Shown: piece after piece, positions 11,901 to 21,252 of the stretch
Numbering within the stretch: position 1 is the stretch's first letter
Layout: each line of letters starts with the position of its first letter
NCBI RefSeq assembly: GCF_963678635.1
Contig: NC_087062.1
Coordinates: 33,455,651-33,519,650 of the forward strand
DNA: 64,000 bases
Direction of reading: 5' to 3'
Source of the DNA: Symsagittifera roscoffensis
Lineage: Eukaryota; Xenacoelomorpha; Acoela; Convolutidae
Translations under genes and position numbers: made by a program
The notes under the pieces: generated by a model
What the model was told of the DNA's origin: nothing
What the model saw: the letters and a program-made list of their open reading frames with translations, nothing else
The model's database searches: none

Positions 11901-14900
11901 CTTCAAAAGTTTTTAAATGGCAGTAGTAGGTGTTTTGTTAGATCACTCGCTGGGTGGAGGGGTGGTTGTGAGCAGGGTGCGGAAAAGAGCAGGAGCAAAA
12001 TGCTCTAGATTGTTTAAACCATAGAGATAGCCGGTACTTTTTAATTAATTATACTAAAATATTGGTGCTGCTATTTATATCGATATGCGTATGAAAGTTC
12101 TGGAAAAATCTAGAACAATTAATGACCATTTTGAAACGTTCTCGAACAATCTAGACTATTTTGCTTCTGCTCTTTTCCGCGCCCCGCTCTTCTTCCTCCC
12201 CCCCCCCCCCTTCAGCGAGTGAGCTATCCAAATACCTGCTTATGGCGCCAGAAATTTAACAATTTTGCTACATTAATGAGAAGCATAGTCGCTATTCTAA
12301 ACTAAACGGCCTGTTTAACCAGGCTGTTGAAACAGACTATATTCTTGGAAACAAGAACTTCCCAGAAAGTAAAGTTGTATTGAACTGCTTTGATTGGCTC
12401 AAATTTTGGTCCAATAGCATCAATCAACACTCAATAGTATTCCTGTTGCAAAAAGAACCGCATATTTTGTGATCAATTGATAAATCAAACGTCTATCTAC
12501 TCGCGTTTTGGGCTATAAAGAGGGCGCCAGTGAAATTGAAACCAGCTCTCAACTTCAGTGTTTGATCCGGTTTTTGGCAAGTTCAAAAGAAGCTGTCTCC
12601 CTTTTACAATTCATAAAAGCGAGAAACCTCCACCGGAATTGTCTTTCATTTGCCCAATTGTAATCAACTGTTATAAAAACTAGCCGAGTTATAATCTCTT
12701 TTAATCAGAATGAATTTATAAACATGAAACATTTTTTGATGCAGGGACTTGGAATGGTAATCTTCAGTGATCGCTGAACATAAGGAAATAGTTTCGATGG
12801 CGTCTCATATCATAAATCCAAACTTTCCCAAAAATAGGTTTTGCAACGTCGCAAATGGAATTAAATATTTGAATCATTTGAACAACTTATTGTTTTGTGC
12901 TCAGATATTGAGACAAATTGGTAAATGTTTTCAAGACGAGTTAACAGCTAAAAACCTTCACGGTGGACAAAAAAGACAATAAGAACAATAGTAAATAAAA
13001 ATCTAGTCGCTGGCAACAATTTTAAACCCGCAAACGCATTGACACAAATCTGATGGAAAACGGCACTGAGGAACATGAAGAAAAAGAGAAGCAAAAATAA
13101 TCGGATTTTTATTTCCCAACTCCGAAAAAAAAAAACATTTCCTTTTTTTTTGTTGCAGCTCAAGTCACAAAATCAAAGGCTTGATCATTAAATATACCCA
13201 TCACTTGACCTAATCTGAAGTTTTTTGTCGTACGTGCAATTTGCGGAGTAGAAAGTATAGAAAAATGAATCCAAATTGCTACTAAACTTCGGCGTTCGTG
13301 TTAACAGTAAATAGAGAAATCTAGGCGTCCATGAAATGAAGATGAGCATCTAAAAATCATCGAGACTTAATATCTAAATTATTCAATATGATATCTAAAA
13401 TATTTGAATATCTAAGATATTTTAATATATTTAAATATCTTATTAATATACTAGTTGTGCCGACTTTCGAAGAAAGTGAGGAATATGTAAGCATTATTCA
13501 GGCCAGTTTCACGCAGAAATTTGACAGCGCGAGGATCGATCCTGGAATCTCAGGATGTCCAAGCGGGTGCGCTTGTTTTTTTAAGTATTTTTATGCTATC
13601 TCATTTTACTCAATGTAATTTTGTTGATGTATTTTTTTGTTTTAGATTCTGTTGAATTCGCTGCACAAGTACCAGCCTCGAATCCACATTGTGAAGCTGA
13701 ATGAGAACAAAACGCCTATGGCCACTTTCGAGTTCTCAGACACTCAGTTCATAGCAGTCACAGCATATCAAAACGAACAGGTAACAAAATAACAGGCAAT
13801 TATTTTAAAGATTGAAATCCATTAGACTGTCCAGTGATTTTTATCGATGTGTCACAGAATCGAAAAATTTTGATTCATTTTCTGATGCAATGAAATGAAA
13901 CCCCAAATTTAACATTTGATCATAGTTGTTTTAATATAGTTTTTTGAGAAATGATGAGAATTTATTAGTTTAATGACTAAAATAAAACTTACCTATTTAA
14001 CTTAATCGTCAAATATTGGGTTTTTGGTCTAGCACTGAAGCTTACTTCACTGAAACATTTAATTCTGTTGATAGGTGACTTCGCTAAAGATCAAACACAA
14101 CCCGTTCGCAAAAGCCTTCCTGGAGACGAAAGACAAGCCTATGCATGATCAACTGGGTCTGATGAAGTCGGCAGCTGCCGTATCGGCTGCTGCAGCAGCA
14201 GCCGCCCACCACAAGGACAAGAGTCTGTTCGAACACCACACCCATGCCATGCACCACCATCTATCTCCATGTTAGTCAAGTCACAACCAAATTCGATTAC
14301 TGAAAGCTGAATACAAATCCCATTTCAACTCGATAAAACACTCTAGTGAAATCTATAAAATAGCATCGAATCTCCCGTGTTATCCAATTTAAAAGCGCTA
14401 CAGTACCTGGTTGTCATTCACCGCAATTTTTTTCGTTTCCTGGTTTAATTGAAGAAATCTTAAATTTATTCATGATTGCTTTCAGCAATTTATGATTTAC
14501 ACCAACCGTAGGCTATACAAACATTTTTTTTTTCAAATCATTAACACAGCAATTTTAAACCTCCAAATTTCAAATAGTTAAAAGTTTCTTTTGATGTTTA
14601 GATAGCACCTGGCCCCTAGGTCATCACACAGCCAACCCCTGTCACCGGGGAGGAGCATCAGTCACTCACCCCATGTCAGCAGCACACCCCTTCCCCCACC
14701 CTATGTATGACTTCACTCTCATGGACCCCCAGGGCAGACTGAGGGGACACTCTTCCTCCTCTGCCTCGTCTTCGTCCAACTCATCTTCGGCTAATCATAG
14801 ACTGACACCCTATCATATACCACACAAGAAACTCATCAATTCAAGTGAGACATTTTGATTTCATAGGCTCAGAATATTTACCGATCAGTGAGAGCAGACC

Positions 14901-16548
14901 AAAATGCGAGGTGTTCTGATCCGTGAGGCGACAAATCGTCGCAAGCGACAGCTCGCAACGCGATAAATCGGACTGTGCGGCAACTCGAATCGGTAGATTA
15001 AATGGTGAACACTGATTCACCCGCACTATTCTTCGTCGCTTTTTCTAAATAATACCAGTTGTCGTTTTCGACGAATTCTCGCCTTGCCGTTCTGATGAAA
15101 ATAGTATATCGATGATTCTCAGTTGATTAAATCGATTCTCACTCGGAAGGTGGAGAAACATTTGATGTTAATGTTCTTTTTAAGTTGATTTTTTTAAAGT
15201 CAATTGTCTTTTTCGCCAACAGTTTTCACGAACGGAAAAATGTTTATTCTCAACTTATTGACCTAGCTTCAGCCGATTGAGCATCTTGAAGAAATCTAAT
15301 TTATGAATTTTTGATGAAAAATGCTTTCAGCCCTTAATTGCCCATAGTTTGCTCAATTTAACTGCAATCAGGTTAATGTTGTTTTTACGTTGTTGTGTGA
15401 TCGTTTACTACTGCTTTATTAATCATATCCTTAAAAGACGAAGAACTTTCAGTTTGAACTGAGAACGTCACAATTTAATGGCTAGATCAATCGTCTCTTA
15501 ATCAATAAAAAGTTACAGAAAACATTTCTTTTAAGTTTACTCTTACTTTTGTTCTGATTTCGTTTAATCATGATCTCAAAATCGAGAGTTGTTTATGTTA
15601 CGTGGTCTTTGATGGTTTATTGTTGATTATCTTTGATGATCATCTTTTTGGTTATGATCAGTTTTGAAAGTTTTCAAAGTTGCAGCCATATTTTTTCTAT
15701 TTTGAAAAAAAAATCAGAAAAATTATAGAAGAGGAAAAACAGAAAGTTCAGTTTTTGAAATCTTTGAACCTAAATGCAACTTTAATAATAATAATAATAA
15801 GTTGTTTTTATAATAAATTGTTTTCTGGCAGAAATTCTACAAAACTTCATTGAATGACACTTGAGCAAATTTACAACTGCCGGGGAGATGATTCGCAAAA
15901 AAAGCGTAAAATTTTTTTTCCAAGCGAATTTTCTTAAAATTTTTGAATTTTTAGCAGGTTGTCTGCCATTCACAGAACCCAAAACCTTGGTTCAAAGAAA
16001 TTATCGGAAGTTACAAATTTTGCTCAAAAAAGATTGAAATTCCTAAATCATCATCACATTTGCTAAAATGAACATTCGTTTCAGTGCAACATCAGATATC
16101 CGCAGACGTGAAGCCAAACATAGCCCAGCACCAACATGCACCTCTAAACCAGTGCATTAATCCTATTAATCAATCAGCCTACCCCTCAATGTGGAACACA
16201 GCTGGAGGCTCAATCTTCGACCCTAACTCAGCAGTAGCCGCATCCATAGCCGCCACCTCGGCTGCAAACCAAGTTTCGATTCCCGGTGGGAACCACTTTT
16301 CAATTCTACATACCTCATCTTCCAACCAAAACTACCCAGGTGTTTCAACTTCGGAAACGAATCACGGCGGAATATCCACTAGCTCGGCTTTGTCGTTTCC
16401 GACAAGTCATTTAAATGCCGAGGGCCTTTTCAACCCGATGCAAAGCGGAGTCGTATCTGGAACGACAGCTGGCTTCAACTATCCCATGTATTTTTCACCG
16501 ACACTTCCCCTGGATTTAACCGGAACTCAGTTTGACTCCAAAATGTGA
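7404..16548 (+). CDS. T: Brachyury-type T-box transcription factor (six exons, 551 aa)
   Basis: This gene encodes a nuclear DNA-binding transcription factor of the T-box family, Brachyury subgroup. That group drives mesoderm, notochord, blastopore or gut programmes in animals. Exons 7404-7750, 9429-9699, 13646-13780, 14075-14270, 14602-14844 and 16085-16548 all have GT-AG introns and sum to 552 codons in unbroken phase. The T-box covers about residues 90-272. Diagnostic Brachyury text includes [62 protein letters not shown] and [20 protein letters not shown]. Outside it are a Q/H-rich N-terminus, an Ala/His-rich stretch, YSTW at about 317 and a YPSMW motif near 430, the last two recalling conserved C-terminal Brachyury motifs. 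The start is fixed by the in-frame stop just upstream; Met3 is an alternative. Other T-box families (Tbx2/3, Tbr/Eomes) fit poorly because they lack LDFVAAD...WKYVNG. Confidence 0.95.
7808..7854. repeat. (GAAA)n microsatellite in intron 1
   Basis: An almost pure GAAA run of about 47 bp lies 57 bases after the exon 1 donor. The short ORFs across it are simple-repeat artefacts. Confidence 0.95.
8214..8439. mobile_element. hAT-like MITE with 8-bp target duplication
   Basis: The 226-bp element starts CTAGCGGATCTACGATTTTC and ends AAATCCGCCCCTG, imperfect terminal inverted repeats of the family. It is flanked by ATGTTAAG (8206-8213) and ATGTTAAA (8440-8447), a 7-of-8 target duplication of the length hAT transposases make. 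It encodes nothing and sits in Brachyury intron 1. Confidence 0.75.
8549..8647 (-). pseudogene. tRNA-like pseudogene or SINE head (Leu/Ser type)
   Basis: On the minus strand a GCTACTG acceptor half can pair with CGGTAGT about 90 bases later, allowing wobble. It is followed by TGGCCGAGTGGTTAAGGCG, a near-perfect D-arm/A-box of a tRNA with a long variable arm. The anticodon and T arms are decayed, so it is unlikely to be a working tRNA. It may instead be a tRNA-derived SINE start. Confidence 0.5.
8873..8941. repeat. (TC)n microsatellite in intron 1
   Basis: This is a pure dinucleotide run of about 34 copies. Three overlapping Ser/Leu-repeat ORFs over it are artefacts. Confidence 0.97.
9086..9392. 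mobile_element. hAT-like MITE abutting exon 2
   Basis: It begins with an intact family terminus (CAGGGGCGGATCTAGGATTT) and shares the interior AGGTCGACCAAATTGATTTTCC-type text and the TTTTTAGGCACTTTT block with other copies. Its right part is invaded by CCAG repeats and a 23-base C run, and a decayed end (CACTACAGCCTG) stops 36 bases before the exon 2 boundary. I find no matching target duplication. Confidence 0.6.
9296..9371. repeat. (CCAG)n tract plus 23-base poly-C run
   Basis: Two blocks of CCAG repeats separated by AAAAATGG lead into an uninterrupted run of 23 C (9349-9371). The run sits 57 bases before exon 2, between the likely branch region and the upstream intron. Confidence 0.95.
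9429..9699 (+). CDS. T: Brachyury-like gene, exon 2
   Basis: The acceptor is TTTCCTTAG|G and the donor CAG|GTGAGT. The exon completes codon 116 and codes to residue 206, the central T-box with [18 protein letters not shown] and [12 protein letters not shown]. It ends on a whole codon. Confidence 0.95.
9959..10375. mobile_element. decayed hAT-like MITE copy in intron 2
   Basis: The interior resembles the 22092-22501 copy (TTTTGGGCACTTTTTGGAAAATTTTGA, GCTGAAGGCGCCATTAGAA, AAAATGGATGTCATAAACTA in pieces). The right end is CCAAATGTGCCCCTG, close to the family's AAATCCGCCCCTG. The left boundary is uncertain. Confidence 0.55.
10376..11735 (+). other. Brachyury intron 2, left part
   Basis: Apart from short ORFs without recognisable domains (for example 11189-11449), I see nothing here. 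I do not find an additional exon: the phases of exons 2 and 3 join directly and the T-box is complete across the junction. Confidence 0.5.
11736..11825 (-). pseudogene. tRNA-like pseudogene (type II, Leu/Ser-like)
   Basis: On the minus strand GCTTCTA pairs with TGGGAGC 90 bases on, with two wobbles. A GCC...GGC D-stem lies in GGCCGAGTGCATAAGGC, a six-pair variable arm is formed by GGGTAC/GTACCC, and GGTTCGGGTGCC is a damaged T-arm/B-box. The anticodon stem is broken. It is either a tRNA pseudogene or the head of a SINE. Confidence 0.55.
11916..12252. mobile_element. foldback (MITE-like) element in intron 2
   Basis: Two arms of about 105-115 bp are inverted copies of each other (about 11916-12020 and 12130-12252). 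Matching words include GCGGAAAAGAGCAGGAGCAAAAT against ATTTTGCTTCTGCTCTTTTCCGC in pieces, and GATCACTCGC against GCGAGTGAGC. A 13-base C run sits in the right arm. No ORF is present and the target duplication is unclear. Confidence 0.65.
12253..13645 (+). other. Brachyury intron 2, right part
   Basis: This part has no convincing coding sequence. It contains an AT-rich cluster of ATATCT/AGATAT words at about 13365-13450 that can fold on itself, and a dispersed repeat at about 13455-13570. Confidence 0.5.
13455..13570. repeat. dispersed repeat shared with 52275-52400
   Basis: The words CCGACTTTCGAAGAAAGTG, GGAATATG and GGATCGATCCTGGAAT match CCAACTTCAAAGAAAGTG, GGAAGATA and GGATCAATCCTGAAAT at about 52285-52390, in the same order. 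The copies are diverged and of unknown class. Confidence 0.5.
13646..13780 (+). CDS. T: Brachyury-like gene, exon 3
   Basis: The acceptor is TTTGTTTTAG|ATT and the donor CAG|GTAACA. Its 45 whole codons (residues 207-251) run from [16 protein letters not shown] to [11 protein letters not shown], the dimer and DNA-contact part of the T-box. Confidence 0.96.
14075..14270 (+). CDS. T: Brachyury-like gene, exon 4
   Basis: The acceptor is GTTGATAG|GTG and the donor CCAT|GTTAGT. It codes residues 252-316 plus one base. It ends the T-box ([20 protein letters not shown]) and continues into an Ala run and a His-rich stretch. Confidence 0.93.
14602..14844 (+). CDS. T: Brachyury-like gene, exon 5
   Basis: The acceptor is GATGTTTAG|AT and the donor TCAA|GTGAGA. 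The split codon gives Tyr317 followed by STWPLGHH, resembling the conserved YSQW element after the Brachyury T-box. The rest is His/Ser/Pro-rich. The phases match both neighbours. Confidence 0.85.
16085..16548 (+). CDS. T: Brachyury-like gene, exon 6 and stop
   Basis: The acceptor is TTTCAG|TG. The exon codes residues 398-551 and ends in TGA at 16546-16548. It contains AYPSMW, close to the C-terminal SQYPSLW motif of other Brachyury proteins, and is otherwise Ser/Ala/Asn-rich like a transactivation region. Confidence 0.9.
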
Positions 16549-19500
16549 TTTACAATCTCAGCCTGAGTTGTCATTTGGAATGAAATATTAAATTTCGGTT
16601 TATAGCTTTACTCTTAAATTTATATGAAACTACTTAAAAGTGCAACTTAACTTCTAAAGCTTTAACTATTTTATTTCCTAAAATGATTCCTATGAATCTG
16701 TTTGTGCCAACCTACTTTTCAATATTAATCTTTAAAATGTGATTAGCTTTACTTTGAAAAATAATTGTTAAATAGAATCCCTTTTTTGTTAGGCCAGCAT
16801 AAAGCAGCTGAGATTTGGAGCGATACTAATATCAAATTGTCGTCCCAATTTTCAAATATTTTGATGAAGCAGTTAAGTGCCGAGGGAGCGAAGGGAGGGC
16901 GAGCCTCTTCAATTCTGGCTGCCAAAATTTGCAATGAATCCTCATTTTGTTCATATGTAACGACATTTGTTTTCGAATGGCCGACACTAAACTTTAGTGA
17001 GTTCGCTTTCGGCAAAAAATACACTAAACTTGAGGAAAAAGCGTGGTGCGTAAATACGCAATTTGGTCGAAACTGTCAAAAAAGTTCACTCCACCGTCAT
17101 TTTTTTTTCTGGTTTGTCACAAACCAGTTTTATTGGTAAAAGCGATATTTATAGGGTTATAAGAGAGCTTTTAAAATAATTTTAGTCCACCTACAAATGG
17201 GATAGATATCTTGACGAAAACTTTTATAGCGTTTAAAAGAAACCAAAAATCTGAGCTTGAAATAATAAAAAAAGGCGACTTCAAAAAAATTTAGTGTCGG
17301 TCAGTCGAAAATGGATGTCGTTAAAAATTAATAAAAAAGAGGACCCATTGCAAAATTTGACAGAGAAATTTTGAAAGTGCAGGCTTAAAATGACGGCGAA
17401 TTTTCAATGAATTTTTTTATTGCGATTTTTCCTGGACAAAAAGAACTGGAATGTTTTGCAGGCTATGCTATGCGCAGTGTTATCTGTTTATTTGAAAACA
17501 AAATCCTTATTTTATGATTTAAAACGAAGTAAGTGTAATGAAATAATTTGCACTCAAAGCAATTCAAAAATATACAAAAAAAAACAACTTGATACCACAA
17601 TATCCTTGTAAGGCGCAAAACATGCCTCTCATTAGTATACATAATTACAAAAAAAAGAAATCGAAGGAAAACATCAGTACTTTTTTTGTTTTGTCAAGTT
17701 GTTTTAACCACAACAAGGCGGCTCATATCAAACTAACGCCCTAAATGCTCCGACTATTATTTTAACTTTGACGAAAAATTTGCAAATAAAATATTAAATT
17801 TGAACTTTTTTTCTCCCCAGCATCAAAATCAGAATAATGAGGGGAACGGTTAAAACGCAATATATAATAATTTTTACCTGCAAGAGTTTTTTAAGGAAAC
17901 TATTATGACTCCTTAGCTAGCTTCAAATCAAATTGGAATGATTTTGATTGTTGATTAACCAGATATGTTTATCTATTTTACGCTTGCGCTTTCAACATCA
18001 TAAGTGGTTTCTTGAAAAAAGAGCAAAACTAGTTCAAAAAACTTTAAACGCAGTTATTGTTGATTCATATAAGGATGTTGATTTTATGTTTATTAGAGGA
18101 AAACAATAATACCGTTGCTGTTATTGTTCCGACTTCCAGTACAAAAATTACGAATTATTTGTGCTCGGGGTGGGTTTTTTTCTTCAGACAAACTTCGACT
18201 TTTTAACTAGCCAATTTTGACGGAATTTTTTTATATCATTCAAAAGGTATTTTTGTCCTGAGCCTAAATTTGAAAAGATATTTCATCTGTGATCATTTTT
18301 CGTAAGTTGTTCAAAGATTACCATTTTGACCATTTTGAGACAATTAACGCGCGATATAATTCGCGCTATTAACGCGTAAGCGGAGATTTAATCCGTCTTA
18401 GAAATAGTTCCAAATTGGTTGAAAGAAGCTTATTTGCCATAATTTATTTGCTACAAGGAGCAAAAACAATTGTTTTGCATTTTATATGGCGTGTGGGGGG
18501 ATGATTTTAATAGAAAAAATTTCAAATTTCGCCCTGATACGAGCAGTCTTGTTTTTAATGAAACCTATTGTTTTAATTGCCGAAAAGGTCCAAATCAAAA
18601 CACATCTTAAATATATAAACTCCAAATAGATTTTTCCAGAGTGACAAAACTAGTCTGAGATTAAAAAAGTCAGTCAAAAACTTCCGAGTGCTGCTCCGAT
18701 ACCACCAGCTTTCTTTTAGTGTTACAGCTCACAATCCACTATCCTTTTTTTAGTTTTCAATTTTTCTGTTTATGGATTGCAAACATTTTTTGATTCTAGT
18801 TAATTAACCGAAAAAAGTGTTGGTGGATGCAAAGTATATCTCTTTGGGCACGGGAAACATTTAAAATTTTTTCAATTTTTTTCTAAAATTTGTCATACCC
18901 ATTTACTTCATACAACTTATAACAAAAAAATTTCAGAGCATTTTTTTTAAAGTCTGATCAATTTGAAACTTTCTGGCAATCAATTAATTTCTTGGCTGAC
19001 TAACAAAACTTTAAAGAACTGGGAAACAAACTTTTCTCAGCTAGTTTTTGAAAGTTGCCTAAAATGGCTTTCAACATTGCACACAGTGGTTGTTGGATAA
19101 ATAAAAGCTGGGTCATAAAATTTATTGTCGCTATTGATGCTCAAACTTTATGGTAAATATGTCAAATTTGTGTATTCTATTCATTAACTTTACCGAATTT
19201 AACAAGAACTAAGTTTAGGTATATTTAAAGGCAGTTAGTTTTTTAAGACTCGTAAGCTAGACATAAGCTAAAATCTGTTATATCAAAACAGAAGCTTGAA
19301 TGTTCCGGCTGCGACTGATTATCCTTGAAAGTGCTTTTGACTTGAAAGTTGACATAATCTTCAAAAAACAAATGAAATGAAATTGAAACTTTTTTTCGTA
19401 ATTTGTTTTTTTTTGAAATTTTCCTCTGCACTCGCTACGTGAAATAGAAAATGACGTATATCGGGTCTTTTTGTCTATTGATAAGATCAAATAATTTGTC

Positions 19501-20648
19501 ACCTAATTTAATTTTGAATCTTTTTGATTTGGGGAAACTTTCGGTTTACAAGGCACAAGAGCCATAAACGCGTTCACAGCACAGAAATTATTGCGAATTA
19601 TTTGTTACAAATTTGTTACTTTCAAACCATTATTAGAAATTTAAAATAAATGATCACATGTGAAACGTAGTTTTCTTAGTTGAGCTCAGCCTTTTCAATT
19701 GTATAAGAGTCTGACAAAAAATTCGACCGAGAATATGTATTTCGACGCTTCCTTGAAAGTGGAAACGATTATATTTTTGTACAATAGCGGATTTGGATAG
19801 GGAGGATAGATGTCTTCGACACCCCTCATCACCCAAAGTTCCCATTTTTTGATCAATCTTTAAACTTTTCTTGAAATGCTCTTGGCGAAAATAATAAAAG
19901 CCAATAACTTTTTTGAGGGTGCGAGTGCTTCAAAAAGAAAAAGTTTTAATCGAACGTTTGCAGATGTCCTAACACGTTGTTTTTGATTTTTCTCAAAACT
20001 TCCATTGTGGCGCAAAAATAAGGTCGTTATGAAGTTGGCGCACAAATTAGCAGCCTTTTGTCAAAGGTAGAAAAAGTAAAAACTTTTCGAACTTAGCCAA
20101 CAGACAATTGGAATGGAAAACAGCCAGGAAGGTACAGTTGGGAAGGTAGAATAACAATAAAATCGAAAAAAAAAGTTAACAAATACTTTTTTAGCTAACG
20201 AAGTTTGATGAAAAACTTATATCACATTGAAGCTCTTTGAGTTTCAAATACTGTTTATGAGAGGCACTTTTTGTAAAATAGCCCTATCTAACGAAAAATG
20301 GATCGGTTGGTTTTTTTATTCCCCAGGGATTTCAGAAAACAAAAATCCATTTCTAAAACTAAAATTTTTCGTGACATTTACAGTTTTACTGTTCGATAGT
20401 GGAAATTGCATTCACTTCAAAAATTGTTTGTCAAACCGTGAAAAATCAAAGTTGAGGTGCACAAAACTTTAGACTTTATCCTGAAGAAGAAAAAAAATCA
20501 TCCAGATCTATATAATGAAAAATAACTTCATTCTTTCACTCTTAAAAATTCATCAATACCAATACGACTTAAAATCAGTTCAATATTTCAAACTTAAAAA
20601 ACCGCCCCTCCCCTGAACAATTCCAGAGCATACCACTCAGTAGCACGT
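16549..20648. other. Brachyury 3'UTR and convergent intergenic region
   Basis: No gene is supported. The interval must hold the 3'UTR of the T-box gene; AATAAA words occur (for example near 17263 and 17786) but I cannot choose a poly(A) site. A weak fragment of the hAT-like MITE family (GTCGGTCAGTCGAAAATGGATG) is near 17297-17350. An open frame at 16765-17139 has no recognisable domain. Confidence 0.4.
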
Positions 20649-20733
20649 TTTATTATTAGAACGTTTCACTATAAATTGGTTTTCCTTGGATCGTCGACAC
20701 TTATAAAATCCAAGATGCGTTGCTGATTGCGTA

Positions 20734-20739
20734 TTTATT
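20734..20739 (-). terminator. candidate poly(A) signal of the protease-homologue gene
   Basis: On the minus strand AATAAA lies 45 bases after the stop codon. A second AATAAA follows at 20649-20654. Both are properly placed, but the hexamer is common in AT-rich sequence. Confidence 0.5.
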
Positions 20740-20783
20740 AGATAAAATTGAAAAAAAAAAGAAAAATCAATTTCAATAATAGC

Positions 20784-21252
20784 TTAAGCAGAAGAATCGA
20801 AATAGTGTATTTTCTGGTTTACCCAGTTTATGTAAGATGGGACTCGGGTCAAAACAGTGTCATCATTGCATCCACTATTTGTATAACTAATGATACCATA
20901 CAAGCAAACCGGTCTATGTGTATCTTTGGTCATCACAAAAACCGGGCCACCGTAGTCCCCTGAACAAGTACCTTTCACGAAATCTTTAAAAGGCGTCTCA
21001 ACACAAGCTTGTTTGTATTTGTTGAAACTGAAAAGGCAAGAGTTTAACGTCTCAGTAAGCTGGACTTCCTGTAAGACGGACGCGTATTGTTTTTTGGGTT
21101 TAAATGTTGTCACGCCCATTCCTACAGCCGCCAATTTGTGGTCTTTTGAGGTCCTGAAGGAAGTATTGCATAGGGGGAGAACTCGATTTGAACCAACAGC
21201 TTCGTTTAATTTAATAACAGCAATGTTATTATAAAGATTTTCAGCATTGTAC
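20784..21252 (-). CDS. serine protease homologue, exon 3
   Basis: The acceptor on the minus strand is TTTTTCAG|G. It codes residues 106 (split) to 261 and the stop. It holds NNIAVIKL with Asn replacing the catalytic Asp, and CSGDYGGPV with Tyr replacing the catalytic Ser. Conserved Cys and the terminal INWV helix remain. Confidence 0.9.

Noticed and set aside
16765-17139. 124-codon ORF after Brachyury
   Set aside because: No domain, no splice context, and an equally open frame on the other strand. Probably chance in the 3'UTR or intergenic DNA.
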